DNA of 64,000 bases from Deefgea rivuli DSM 18356 (GCF_000620145.1 NZ_KK211082.1:57198-121197), one strand, 5' to 3'; positions 39,567-48,706 are shown, numbered from the stretch's first letter. A program made the numbers and translations. Notes: generated by a model not told the origin, from the letters alone.

Positions 39567-42413
39567 ATGCGTATTCAAACCATCACTGGTGCGGCATGTA
39601 GCGTACTGGCATTAACCTTAGCCGCTTGCGGCGGATCATCTTCTTCAGTCGATCCTATTCCTAGCCCAAGCAGCGGCGCAGTACTCAATGTACAACCTTC
39701 GCTCGGTCTGATTTCAGGCGCGGATGTCAATTTAAAAAGCCTAAACGGTAGCATCATCGCCACGACGACCACGGGCGCGGATGGTATCGCCAAATTCACT
39801 TTAAGCGCCGAACAAGCCAAATTGACTGGCCCATTTTTGCTGGAAGTCACTGGAAAAGCCGGTGCTAAATATTACGATGAAGGTTTGAATATCGACATCG
39901 ATCTACCGGCTGGCAATACCTTGCATACGCTGATTAATCACCTTGATGGCAGCGTGGGTGTGACGGCGCTGACTGAAATTGCGTATGAACGCGCTTTAAA
40001 AATCAAAGCGGGCAAGCTGGAAACGATCAGCAGTGCTGATATCGACAAAGCCAATGAAGAAACCCGCCTGCAATTTGCACCTGAACTCAAAAACATCGCT
40101 TCAGCCCCGCAATTAGTGAGCAAAGCCACTGCCGCTGGTGCGCTAGGCGATACGGAAGCCGGACGCTACGCGCTTAAACTGACTGCACTGGCTAAATTCG
40201 CCGCGCAAGCGATTGAAGAAACCACCGCTGGCGCGTCCACATCAGACGATGTGAAATCGGCAATCAAAGCCAAATTACCGGCGCTGAAACTTGCCAAGTT
40301 ATTGGCCACTGATTTTGCCGATGGCAAACTCGATGGTAGCGATTTGTACCAAGCGATTAATTTCCACGACAAACTGCAAGATAAGCTCAGCCAAGCCGTG
40401 CAACAGTTGGGCAATGAGCAGCTACTCGCGATTGTGAATACCCTGCAAGCCATGCCAAAACCCGCCGTGGCATTAAGCACTGCCGCTGTCGGTAGCCAAA
40501 TTGATTTGGCAATTATGGGCACGACCGATTTGCATACCAATGTGAAAAGCTACGATTACTACAAAACCAATGACGACCTTACACTGGGTTTCGAGCGCAC
40601 CGCCAGCTTGATTGATGCGGTACGTAAAGATAATCCTAACAATCTTTTATTTGATGATGGCGACACCATTCAAGGCACGCCGCTGGCCGATTACCAAGCG
40701 CTGGTTAACCCTGTGAGCTGCAATACGCCGCTGGCGATTCATAAAGCCATGAATGCAATGCGCTTTGATGCGGGCAATATTGGTAACCATGAATTTAATT
40801 ACGGCCTGCCGTTCTTGGCGCAAGTGACTGGCGCGAGTATGCGCATTGCGGGCACTGAAGCCAGCAAAGGCTGCCAAGGCCCGCAATTCCCATTGCTACT
40901 CTCAAACGTGTTTAACGCGACCGATAAACGCCCGATCTTCGCGCCGTACAGCATTTTAAGCCGCAGCTTTAAAACGGCCGATGGCAAAACCATCGCGCTC
41001 AAAGTCGGTGTGATTGGCTTTGCGCCACCGGGCATTATGAATTGGGATAAACGCAATTTAGAAGGCAAAGTTTACGCAACTGGCGTCAAAGAAGCCGCTG
41101 AGCGCTATGTGCCTGAAATGAAAAAAGCCGGGGCCGACATTATCGTGGCGCTGTCGCACGGTGGTATTTCAAATCAAGCGTATTCGCCAACGATGGAAAA
41201 TGCCGTGTATCACTTGGCAGAAGTACCGGGCATCACAGCGATTGTTTCTGGTCATTCACATAGCTTTTTCCCTGATGGCAAAAACTATGCAGGCATCAAA
41301 GATGTCGACAATGTCAAAGGCACGGTCAAGGGTATTCCAACGGTGATGGCGGGCTTCTGGGGTAATCATCTTGGGGTCATCAAGCTCAATTTAAAATTTG
41401 ATGGCAAAGCTTGGACAACAGCGGATTCGAAAGCAGAATTGAAACCAATTTCAGGCAAATCAGCCGATGGAAAAACAACGATCGCGCTGGCCGAAGTGAA
41501 ACCTGAAATCAGCAAGCTGGTAGAAAAAGAGCATCAAGCGACGATCAAATTTGTGAATACCGGCGTGGGTAAATCAGATTACCAAATTAGTTCTTTCTTC
41601 TCTCAAGTCGCACCGACCGCAGCGATTCATTTGATTAATTTGGCGCAAATCGATTATGCGACACAATTTATCAAAACTAATCTACCGCAGTATGCCAATC
41701 TGCCGATCTTGTCGGCTGCCGCGCCGTTCAAGATGAATTTCCGTGGCGGTGGTTATACCGATATTGCCGCTGGTGATGTTGCAATCAAAAATATCGCCGA
41801 TCTATATATTTACGCCAATACGCTTGAAGCGGTCAAAATTGATGGCGCGATGGTCAAATTGTGGCTAGAAAAATCAGCCGAGCAATTTAACCAAATCGAT
41901 CCGACTAAAACGACCGAGCAAGCGCTGATTATGCCAACGTTTGCTTCGTATAACTTTGACCAGATTGATGGCGTCACCTACGAAATCGACGTTACACAAG
42001 CCAAAGGCAGCCGCATTGTGAATCTCAAACTCAATGGCCAGCCATTAGATCCAGCGCAGCAAGTGATTGTCGTCACGAATAACTACCGTGCTTCAGGCGG
42101 TGCGCCCTTCACGTTCTTGGCGGGTGCCAATGTGATTATCAGCGGTGGCGATGCCAATCGTGATGTGATTGTGAGTTATGTCAAAGCGCAAAAACAGCTG
42201 ACTTTAGCCAAACACGCAGCAGTACCAAACTGGCGTTTCAAACCTGTTACGACGCAAGGCGCAGTAACATTTGAAACGGCGCTTAATACCGCGATTGTGA
42301 ATGCAGTTGCCAAGCAAGAAGGCGTGAAGAACGTCGTCTACACCGGCAAAAACAATGATGCGGCGGGCAATGCCATCTATAGAATTGACCTCAGTTACGG
42401 CTTAGATAAATAA
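39567..42413 (+). CDS. cpdB: Lipoprotein CpdB-type 2',3'-cyclic phosphodiesterase / 3'-nucleotidase with long N-terminal extension
   Basis: 948 residues. Lipoprotein signal peptide with lipobox LAAC (Cys21). Residues about 40-115 look like a beta-sandwich carrier domain and 115-305 are Ala-rich helices; the catalytic part starts near 309 with IMGTTDLHTN, then FDDGDTIQGTP, GNIGNHEFNYG (about 405), SHGG and VSGHSHSFF (about 561), the metal ligands of the metallophosphatase fold. The 5'-nucleotidase C-terminal domain has NNYRASGGAPF (about 838). Usual CpdB is about 650 residues and periplasmic, so the 300-residue extension and lipid anchor are unusual. It should release phosphate and nucleosides from extracellular nucleotides. 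Ribosome site GGGAGAG precedes ATG. Confidence 0.9.
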   Translation: MRIQTITGAACSVLALTLAACGGSSSSVDPIPSPSSGAVLNVQPSLGLISGADVNLKSLNGSIIATTTTGADGIAKFTLSAEQAKLTGPFLLEVTGKAGAKYYDEGLNIDIDLPAGNTLHTLINHLDGSVGVTALTEIAYERALKIKAGKLETISSADIDKANEETRLQFAPELKNIASAPQLVSKATAAGALGDTEAGRYALKLTALAKFAAQAIEETTAGASTSDDVKSAIKAKLPALKLAKLLATDFADGKLDGSDLYQAINFHDKLQDKLSQAVQQLGNEQLLAIVNTLQAMPKPAVALSTAAVGSQIDLAIMGTTDLHTNVKSYDYYKTNDDLTLGFERTASLIDAVRKDNPNNLLFDDGDTIQGTPLADYQALVNPVSCNTPLAIHKAMNAMRFDAGNIGNHEFNYGLPFLAQVTGASMRIAGTEASKGCQGPQFPLLLSNVFNATDKRPIFAPYSILSRSFKTADGKTIALKVGVIGFAPPGIMNWDKRNLEGKVYATGVKEAAERYVPEMKKAGADIIVALSHGGISNQAYSPTMENAVYHLAEVPGITAIVSGHSHSFFPDGKNYAGIKDVDNVKGTVKGIPTVMAGFWGNHLGVIKLNLKFDGKAWTTADSKAELKPISGKSADGKTTIALAEVKPEISKLVEKEHQATIKFVNTGVGKSDYQISSFFSQVAPTAAIHLINLAQIDYATQFIKTNLPQYANLPILSAAAPFKMNFRGGGYTDIAAGDVAIKNIADLYIYANTLEAVKIDGAMVKLWLEKSAEQFNQIDPTKTTEQALIMPTFASYNFDQIDGVTYEIDVTQAKGSRIVNLKLNGQPLDPAQQVIVVTNNYRASGGAPFTFLAGANVIISGGDANRDVIVSYVKAQKQLTLAKHAAVPNWRFKPVTTQGAVTFETALNTAIVNAVAKQEGVKNVVYTGKNNDAAGNAIYRIDLSYGLDK

Positions 42414-42452
42414 ACCCAAGCTGATTCAGTACTTTAACTTCGCAATGGAGTT

Positions 42453-42477
42453 GGCCCGAGTTCGCTCGGGCCTTTTT
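42453..42477 (+). terminator. Terminator after the cpdB-like gene
   Basis: Stem GGCCCGAG / CTCGGGCC with the stable TTCG loop and five Ts. Confidence 0.93.
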
Positions 42478-42482
42478 AACAA

Positions 42483-43235
42483 ATGACTAAAATCTATACC
42501 GCCATCGCCCTCAGCCTGATCCTAATTGCCAGCGCCGCAGGCTACTTCTTGCTGCAACAACAGCGCTTAGCAACACCCAATAATCAAGTCCTCAAAATCG
42601 CGCAAGAAATGGGCGCCAACCCGCAAAAACAAGAAGAAATAAATACACTCGCTCGCGCCGGCCATCCTTTAGCCATGCGCCTATTGGCCGATCAAGCCAA
42701 AGCAGACATCGCTAACTGGCCGCAAGCACTGGTGTGGTACCAAAAAGCTGCAGAAGCTGGCGACGACACCGCGCGTTTTGCAGCCGCAATGATGCATTTG
42801 CAAGGCCAAGGTGGTCGCGAAAACCCAGCACTAGCTCGCCAAGAATTCGCGCAACTCCCCAATATGCCGCGCGCCCAATATCGGCTTGGATTAATGCTGA
42901 TTAACGGCCAAGGTGGTGCTGCCGATGTTGCCAAAGGCCAGCTGCTCATTACTACTGCAGCACAAGGGAATGACAAAATGGCACAGTTTTTACTCGCCAA
43001 CTGGTATCGCAACGGCGAAGGCAATCAGCCTAAAGACGAGAAAAAAGCATTGCAGTACTTTGAAGCCGCCGCCAACCGCCAATATCCACCGGCAATGCAA
43101 GAGCTAGCCTTGGCTTACGAGGTGGGCGATTTAGGTTTAGAAATGGATTTAGGCCGCGCCCAAACCTTACGCAGCATGGCCGAGCATATTGCTAAATGTA
43201 AAGACGAACACGATGTGCTTGTAAAGCTTTTTTAA
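42483..43235 (+). CDS. Membrane-anchored Sel1-repeat protein
   Basis: 250 residues. An N-terminal hydrophobic segment (about 5-24) is an anchor or uncleaved signal; the rest consists of Sel1-like repeats (ALVWYQKAAEAGDDTARFAAAMMHL, split here: ALVWYQKAAEAGDDTARF, then KALQYFEAAANRQYPPAMQE and others), i.e. alpha-helical hairpins for protein contacts, probably in the periplasm. The start is 6 bp after the terminator T-run of the preceding gene, so the promoter must lie within or before it. Partner unknown. Confidence 0.82.
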   Translation: MTKIYTAIALSLILIASAAGYFLLQQQRLATPNNQVLKIAQEMGANPQKQEEINTLARAGHPLAMRLLADQAKADIANWPQALVWYQKAAEAGDDTARFAAAMMHLQGQGGRENPALARQEFAQLPNMPRAQYRLGLMLINGQGGAADVAKGQLLITTAAQGNDKMAQFLLANWYRNGEGNQPKDEKKALQYFEAAANRQYPPAMQELALAYEVGDLGLEMDLGRAQTLRSMAEHIAKCKDEHDVLVKLF

Positions 43236-43534
43236 AGCTATTTGGTAGCATCAAGACTAAGGCATTCATTAATAATCATTTTTCAAAGTCAGCATCATGG
43301 CATTGCGGCACACACATGCCCATTCTTTTCGCGATGTATTTCTCAATCATTAACACGAATCAATTCAGTCATTCATAAAACTGAAATATGTTGAATCTTT
43401 TTATTTCAATACAGAACAATTTGATTGATTGCAGCAACTCAAATCGCATAAAATTCACGCGCAATTACTTACAATAAAAACAACCAAAGCCTTCTGTAAA
43501 ATTTCAGAAGCTTAAATAAACAACAGGAAACCAG
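43236..43534. other. AT-rich upstream region of the large lipoprotein gene
   Basis: About 300 bp. Only a likely ribosome site (ACAGGAAACC) near its end is seen; no repeat, hairpin or reading frame is supported. Confidence 0.4.
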
Positions 43535-45451
43535 ATGAATACATTTTCTAGCCAACAAAAACTGCTCGTTGTGCTTTTGGCCTCTGCGCTGAGTGCATGC
43601 GGTGGTGGCGGTAGTGACTCAAGTGTAAGCACGACCCCCGCAACGCCAGCGACACCAGCAGTACCAGTCGCTGTAAATGCCGGCAGCTTAAAAGGTTCTG
43701 TCGCGATTGGCAGTGCGTTGGCCAATGCCAAAGTCGAAGTGAAAGACGCCAAAGGCGTTATTGTTAGCACGAGCACCGATGCCAAAGGCGCTTATAGCCT
43801 ATCTACTGCAGCACTCACCGCGCCGTTTATTATTCGCGTGACTGGCGGCACCGTCGTCACAACCGGCGCAGCCAATACCAGCGAATTGTATTCAAGCAGC
43901 GTATCGGGTGAAACCTCAGCCAATGTCAGCACCTTAACCACGTTGCTGATTGCACAAATGAGCCAGCAATTACCAGCCGATGCGTTTGCTAAATTTACCG
44001 ATAGCAAGGCACTGCTCGCGGCCTTAAATGATAAAGCTAAAATTGATTTGGCCATCACCGCGCTGACTCAATATATTGCCAAAGAACTCGGCATTGATAT
44101 CAGCAAAATTGGCAACCCAGTCACCGCCTCACTCGATCCCATCGCGAGCGGCAATGCTTATGATGCCTTGCTAGAAAAACTCAAAGAAGCCGACCCAAAT
44201 ATCATTAATAAAGCGATTGCAGTCGTCAAAGCGGGCGGCGGTACAGTCACAATCAATCCGGCAACCGAAACATTGGGCCAATGTATTGCCTCATTGTCTT
44301 TGCCTGCGGATCTAAAAATCGTTGACTCAACTGAGCCTGCTGCTGCCATCTATGAATGGAATGGCAATAAATCAGTCGATTGGACTGGTCAGCAAAAATT
44401 CCGTGAAGGCTGGTTTGGTGGGCTATTCAAAACGTATTACGGCAAAAACGCCAGCGAAGCTGAATTTAACGGCGAAAAAGTGCTGCGCCGTTTTGATGAA
44501 ACCTATTTAAATGACGACTTAACGGGTTACGCAGTTAAGCAAACATATCCACAAAAATTTATCTTTAACTGGTACACCTCGCTCGACAGCAAATACCGTA
44601 AAGGCTGGCAAGAAGATACTTTTGATAAAGATAATAAGCTGACCGAATGGCATAAAAAGTTTGAGCAAACCGGCGCTCAAACAGACCACATTTATGACAT
44701 CACTGCCACAGCGCCGCTTAAAACGAGCGTGAGCCGAAAATCATTGGGTAGCTGGTACTCTCCTGCCAATGTAGCGCGAACAGAAACCTTCACCGAAGAA
44801 GTCGTCTTCCTTGGGCGCGAAACCGTACCGACCTTGATGGGCAAGTTTGAAACATGCAAGTCGAAAAACACGACCAAACTGGTTCAAAAAGACGCCACAG
44901 GCAAAGTTACAGTCAAAGAAACTTGGACGACCAGCAAATGGCACGTGCCTAAACTGGGCTATGTAAAAAATGTAACGACCGATTCTGAAACTGATGAAAG
45001 CGGAAAAGTTGTCTATTACACCGATACGCGCACCTATGACATTATTGCCGCGCGTAATCATGGCAAACGTTATGGCGCCTATGACGTTTGGAGCGGTCGA
45101 TTGACCGGCACTGGTTCATCGGCAACACCGGCCAGTTCAGCGTGTGATTACAATAATAAAGATGTGACGGTGGGCAATCATTGGCTGGTTGATACGGCAG
45201 CTAAAAAACTGCATTACTGGAATGGCACAGCGGTGGTCGATACCGCACTGAACTATCCGGGAACAACCGAATTTAAAGACTTCCGATCAGAAACCTATGC
45301 CAACGGCGGTAATGTTTGGTCACAAACTCTGATTTTTAATGCCGACAAAACAGCATTAACGGGTAGCTATACACGCAAAGAAACGCAAAAAACGCCGATC
45401 TCTTGCAGCGGAACACACCCATCAAGTATTAACGCCAGCAAAATATTTTAA
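43535..45451 (+). CDS. Large lipoprotein of unknown function with carboxypeptidase-regulatory-like N-terminus
   Basis: 638 residues with a lipobox (LSAC, Cys about 22) followed by GGGG. Residues about 48-110 look like a transthyretin/carboxypeptidase-regulatory-like beta domain (GSALANAKVEVKDAKG, STDAKGAYSLS), and about 120-230 is a helical region beginning with SANVSTLTTLLIAQMS. The remaining 400 residues are rich in Trp, Tyr, Lys and Thr with repeated beta-strand-like text; I do not recognise them. The N-terminal arrangement matches that of the cpdB-like lipoprotein. Probably anchored in the outer membrane. Followed by a good terminator. Confidence 0.75.
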   Translation: MNTFSSQQKLLVVLLASALSACGGGGSDSSVSTTPATPATPAVPVAVNAGSLKGSVAIGSALANAKVEVKDAKGVIVSTSTDAKGAYSLSTAALTAPFIIRVTGGTVVTTGAANTSELYSSSVSGETSANVSTLTTLLIAQMSQQLPADAFAKFTDSKALLAALNDKAKIDLAITALTQYIAKELGIDISKIGNPVTASLDPIASGNAYDALLEKLKEADPNIINKAIAVVKAGGGTVTINPATETLGQCIASLSLPADLKIVDSTEPAAAIYEWNGNKSVDWTGQQKFREGWFGGLFKTYYGKNASEAEFNGEKVLRRFDETYLNDDLTGYAVKQTYPQKFIFNWYTSLDSKYRKGWQEDTFDKDNKLTEWHKKFEQTGAQTDHIYDITATAPLKTSVSRKSLGSWYSPANVARTETFTEEVVFLGRETVPTLMGKFETCKSKNTTKLVQKDATGKVTVKETWTTSKWHVPKLGYVKNVTTDSETDESGKVVYYTDTRTYDIIAARNHGKRYGAYDVWSGRLTGTGSSATPASSACDYNNKDVTVGNHWLVDTAAKKLHYWNGTAVVDTALNYPGTTEFKDFRSETYANGGNVWSQTLIFNADKTALTGSYTRKETQKTPISCSGTHPSSINASKIF

Positions 45452-45486
45452 GTCGTAAATATTAACTAGCGGCCACTTAGAACAAA

Positions 45487-45515
45487 GCCCCTGAGCTGCA
45501 TTCAGGGGCTTTTTT
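45487..45515 (+). terminator. Terminator after the large lipoprotein gene
   Basis: Stem GCCCCTGA / TCAGGGGC, loop GCTGCAT, then six Ts. Confidence 0.92.
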
Positions 45516-45547
45516 CATGACGATGAGCCATTCGCAACGCTATTTTA

Positions 45548-46438
45548 TCAATAGATCCGTCGTACCCATAACACAGTTGGCATTTCGCTTTTGGATCGAT
45601 CCAGCAAAGCGCGGTGTTGCAGAAAAACTTTTCCAAAACGCGCGCCCATGTCGGCCCAGAAAAACTGGCTATTCACTGCCAACATCGCTTGCGGCACCTC
45701 AGAATCTTTGGGTAATTGATCAACTAATTCAGATACATTAGAGAAGTATTTGCTTCTACGCTTTGTTAACGCTTGCTCAGCGGCAGATACACTCAATTTT
45801 GGCACCCATGCGGCGAGCACTTCAGCCGAAACAAAATTCACATTCAGCGTAGTCGGCACGGGCAGCGCCACGATACTCGGCTCGATTTGCCGTACGATAT
45901 CAATGCTAAAACCTTCAATTTGGTTCAGCTCATTCACATCCACCAGCGGCAAAATTTTGCTCTTATCATTCTCTTTTACCGCTTTCGATTGCAGGTGTTT
46001 GGCCAAGTTATCCGCCAAATTAGCAGGTAAGCCTAAGTTGCTGAGTAGTTTTTTAAACGCTGCCACGCCCAGTGGATTGAGTTGCCCGTCTTTATCCAGC
46101 AAATTGGCCAGATTAAAACGACCATTGAGCTCAGTAAGTCGACCACTCATTGCGCCATTTTCAATTTTAATTTCAGGAATCGGCACCGCCCAAGGTTTGA
46201 GTAAATGATCGGGCTGCCCCGCTCGTGCATCATCGCGCAAAGTGAGCCGCACCAATTGCAACACCGACCACGTCGCCGCGCGCGCCTCAGCAGTGTCTTT
46301 GCGAATTTCGAGCTGTTGCAGTGCACGTTGCTGGCGCAGCATCAGTAATCCAGCGACCGAGGCGACTAAGGCGGCGACCATCAGCGCGGCAATAATCGCG
46401 ACACCCGCTTGTTTAGGGAAAATGAAAGTGGGCTTCAT
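45548..46438 (-). CDS. gspK: Type II secretion minor pseudopilin GspK
   Basis: 296 residues. N-terminal prepilin-like segment with the hydrophobic helix GVAIIAALMVAALVASVAGLL after a short basic leader (KQAG), the large alpha-domain insertion typical of GspK, and a SAM-like helical region (VDVNELNQIEGFS). GspK caps the pseudopilus tip together with GspI and GspJ. Start overlaps the gspJ stop by 4 bp (ATGA), so translation is coupled. Last gene of the gspF-G-H-I-J-K run. Confidence 0.9.
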   Translation of the reverse strand: MKPTFIFPKQAGVAIIAALMVAALVASVAGLLMLRQQRALQQLEIRKDTAEARAATWSVLQLVRLTLRDDARAGQPDHLLKPWAVPIPEIKIENGAMSGRLTELNGRFNLANLLDKDGQLNPLGVAAFKKLLSNLGLPANLADNLAKHLQSKAVKENDKSKILPLVDVNELNQIEGFSIDIVRQIEPSIVALPVPTTLNVNFVSAEVLAAWVPKLSVSAAEQALTKRRSKYFSNVSELVDQLPKDSEVPQAMLAVNSQFFWADMGARFGKVFLQHRALLDRSKSEMPTVLWVRRIY

Positions 46439-47052
46439 GGAATCAAAAATACCCTTTCGTATTCACCCAAATGCTGATCCACTGCGAGGCGAATGCGGAT
46501 TGCACGCGGGCGGCTGGCAGCTTCGTTCCATTGCGGCCGCCATTGATTTTTACTATCTAGAAAATCAATTTCGCAGCGACTGAGGTTTTTTAATAATTCA
46601 TGGCTAATCGCTAGCTCGCCTGCGGCGATATCCGGTTTAGGAAACAACTTTAAAATTAGGCTGCGCTGCCGACATTGATAAATCCCATGTAGCGGTGCGC
46701 GGTCGGCATCAAAGCGAATAAATTCCAAACCCACGCTCGCATCAGGATTGCTCACACTGCGTAGCGGCGGCTGGATTTTACCGCTTGCATCGGTCCATGG
46801 TCGTGGCACGAGTTGGCTTAAATCGCTTTCCATCCGCTCGAACGCCAGCGTTAATTCGCGCCAATACGCCGTTTCACTGACCACCGCCGTGCGCGTATCA
46901 ATCACCATATTTACGCCACGATACGTAATCAGGCTCATGATGGCAAAAATCGCCAAAGCCACCAGCACTTCCAGCAGGGTAAAGCCGCAATGCTTTGATT
47001 GATTTTGAGTACGATATTTTTCAGAGAAAAGTACGTTTAAATCGCGACTCAT
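46435..47052 (-). CDS. gspJ: Type II secretion minor pseudopilin GspJ
   Basis: 205 residues. Prepilin signature CGFTLLEVLVALAIFAIMS near residue 22, cleaved by a GspO-type peptidase not present in this window. The leader of about 22 residues is longer than usual, so an internal start is possible. Part of the tip complex with GspI and GspK. 4 bp overlaps with gspI and gspK. Confidence 0.9.
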   Translation of the reverse strand: MSRDLNVLFSEKYRTQNQSKHCGFTLLEVLVALAIFAIMSLITYRGVNMVIDTRTAVVSETAYWRELTLAFERMESDLSQLVPRPWTDASGKIQPPLRSVSNPDASVGLEFIRFDADRAPLHGIYQCRQRSLILKLFPKPDIAAGELAISHELLKNLSRCEIDFLDSKNQWRPQWNEAASRPRAIRIRLAVDQHLGEYERVFLIP

Positions 47053-47429
47053 GGCGTATCCACCCGAGCAGCATAATAAACTTGCAGTGCCAGTATATGC
47101 TCAGGGCGCTCAGCCACTGCGACGCTCAGCTCGATACGTCGAAAACTATAGTTCGGTGTTGGGCTCACATTCATGCTGTAAATAAACTGCTCACCGCCTT
47201 GCGTAACTTGCCCTTGCGTGGCTCCGGTTTCAGGAAAAGCGCGCATCGCCAATTGCTGATTGACCAAATTACTCGCCACCCAGCTCGCCAAAGTTCGGGT
47301 GCGATAGGTCATCAAGGTATCGGTAGAACCGATGACCAGTTTGGCGGCGGCGGCCAAGGTAATGCCCAGCACCGCCAGCGCGACCAGCACTTCAACCAAG
47401 GTAAACCCAAGCGATTTTCTCTGCATCAA
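47049..47429 (-). CDS. gspI: Type II secretion minor pseudopilin GspI
   Basis: 126 residues, normal GspI length. Prepilin signature LGFTLVEVLVALAVLGITL after a 7-residue basic leader (MMQRKSL). GspI starts assembly of the pseudopilus tip. It overlaps gspH and gspJ by 4 bp each. Confidence 0.92.
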   Translation of the reverse strand: MMQRKSLGFTLVEVLVALAVLGITLAAAAKLVIGSTDTLMTYRTRTLASWVASNLVNQQLAMRAFPETGATQGQVTQGGEQFIYSMNVSPTPNYSFRRIELSVAVAERPEHILALQVYYAARVDTP

Positions 47430-47956
47430 GGCTGCGCCTCGACTTGCGATGACGGTTGAGCTTCTGCTTGCGACAACGGTTGGATCTGCGACACCGCAAA
47501 GCGCCCCATGACATCACCGCTAACGCGCCATTGCGTCTGGCTGCTTTGCAAGTGCACGATAAAAGGCTCGATGACGCCATCAGCAGGAAACAGGATTTTC
47601 TCGCCCAATGGGCGCGTCTGTTGATTAATACTTTGCGCCTTCACTTGCACGCCATCAGCAAGCTGAGTCGCACGCAGACCATCGCGGGCATTGAGCACTT
47701 CCCATTCTTGGCGCTCGTTTTTCTGCCAAAACTGATAACCCGCACCATCGCTGGTCCATGCTAACGCTCGACCACTGGCAATCGCCTCGTCGCGCGCGCT
47801 TTCAAATTGCAGCATCAAACGCTCCGCCGCCGCTTGCGCCCCATCGCCACGGTTAAAATGAAACACCGTAAAGCTAGTCGCAATCAAAATAATCGCCGTG
47901 ACGACGAGGATTTCGAGCAGGGTGAAACCGGATTGTATACGCACTGAGCTATTCAT
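47426..47956 (-). CDS. gspH: Type II secretion pseudopilin GspH
   Basis: 176 residues from ATG 47956; the frame begins with GTG at 47965. Prepilin signature SGFTLLEILVVTAIILIATS near residue 9. The C-terminus ends in a Gln/Ser/Ala tail with two QxEAQP repeats, unusual for the family. GspH joins the tip complex to the main pseudopilus. The 262 bp before it, up to gspG, consists almost only of two tandem structured repeats; overlap of 4 bp with gspI. Confidence 0.9.
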   Translation of the reverse strand: MNSSVRIQSGFTLLEILVVTAIILIATSFTVFHFNRGDGAQAAAERLMLQFESARDEAIASGRALAWTSDGAGYQFWQKNERQEWEVLNARDGLRATQLADGVQVKAQSINQQTRPLGEKILFPADGVIEPFIVHLQSSQTQWRVSGDVMGRFAVSQIQPLSQAEAQPSSQVEAQP

Positions 47957-47969
47957 AAGAAACACTGGA

Positions 47970-48091
47970 TTTTGCGTAGCGAGAAGCGCAAAGACAAGGC
48001 ATTGCGAGGAGAAAAACCGGAGTTTACATCAAGTAAAAGAGGATTTTTCCCCGCAGCAATAACGCAGGATTTGCGGTTCGTAGTAGCAAAA
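47970..48091. repeat. Structured repeat, copy 1 (gspG-gspH spacer)
   Basis: 122 bp element with nested arms. Outer TTTTGC / GCAAAA; CGCAAA (47987-47992) / TTTGCG (48070-48075); ATTGC (48001-48005) / GCAAT (48056-48060); GAAAAA (48011-48016) / TTTTTC (48044-48049); a conserved internal loop CCGGAG / GAGGAT; terminal hairpin TTTAC-ATCAA-GTAAA (48023-48037). Conserved motif CAAGGCAT at 47995-48002. Confidence 0.85.
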
Positions 48092-48092
48092 A

Positions 48093-48214
48093 TTTTGCGT
48101 AGCGAGAAGCTCGAAGACAAGGCATTGCAAGCTAAAAAACCGGAGTTGGCATCAAGCCAATGAGGATTTTTTAGTGAAGTAATAACGCAGTATTCGAGCT
48201 TCGCAGTAGCAAAA
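48093..48214. repeat. Structured repeat, copy 2 (gspG-gspH spacer)
   Basis: 122 bp, tandem to copy 1 with period 123. GAAGCTCGAA (48106-48115) / TTCGAGCTTC (48193-48202); ATTGC / GTAAT; CTAAAAAA (48132-48139) / TTTTTTAG (48167-48174); internal loop CCGGAG / GAGGAT; terminal hairpin TTGGC-ATCAA-GCCAA (48146-48160). Compared with copy 1 several stem positions differ on both arms in a way that keeps pairing. Confidence 0.85.
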
Positions 48215-48218
48215 ATCA

Positions 48219-48638
48219 TTACTGCCATGAACCGATCAGATTCTCTGGCTTATCACTACCCGCTTGACCTTCTGGGCCGTAGCTCAACACGTCAATCTCA
48301 CCATGCGCACCGGGATTCAGATAAACATAATCCTGACCCCAAGGATCTTTCGGTGCTTTTTCCAGATAACCACCCGATTTCCAATTCATCGGCACAGGGT
48401 CGCTGGTTGGTTTTTGCACCAAGGCTTTCAGGCCTTGCTCGGTGGTTGGCAAGCGACCGTTATCGAGCTTATAAATTTTCAGCGCCGCCATAATCGCCGA
48501 CACGTCTTGCTTAGCCGCGACAATTCGCGCTTCGTTCGGCCTATCCATAATCTTTGGCACAATCAGCGCGCCCAAAATCGCCAAAATCGACACGACCACC
48601 AAAATCTCAATTAAGGTAAAACCACGACTTTTTTTCAC
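48219..48638 (-). CDS. gspG: Type II secretion major pseudopilin GspG
   Basis: 139 residues. Prepilin signature RGFTLIEILVVVSILAILGALIVP after a five-residue leader (shown in parts: RGFTLIEILVVV, SILAILGALIVP). The GspG domain follows, with YKLDNGRLPTTEQGL, LEKAPKDPWG and the C-terminal calcium-site loop (EIDVLSYGPEGQAG). It is the main building block of the pseudopilus and must be made in excess. Structured repeats lie both upstream (48707-48825) and downstream (47970-48214). Confidence 0.96.
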   Translation of the reverse strand: MKKSRGFTLIEILVVVSILAILGALIVPKIMDRPNEARIVAAKQDVSAIMAALKIYKLDNGRLPTTEQGLKALVQKPTSDPVPMNWKSGGYLEKAPKDPWGQDYVYLNPGAHGEIDVLSYGPEGQAGSDKPENLIGSWQ

Positions 48639-48706
48639 ACAAACTCCATACAGGTATACAGATAGGAACTAATAAAAATAAGGATCACACTCATATACTG
48701 CCAACT

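Noticed and set aside
47953-48228. 91-residue reading frame on the minus strand across the gspG-gspH spacer
   Set aside because: It consists only of the two tandem structured repeats read in one frame, which gives a duplicated protein text by default; no ribosome site, and it overlaps gspG and gspH signals.
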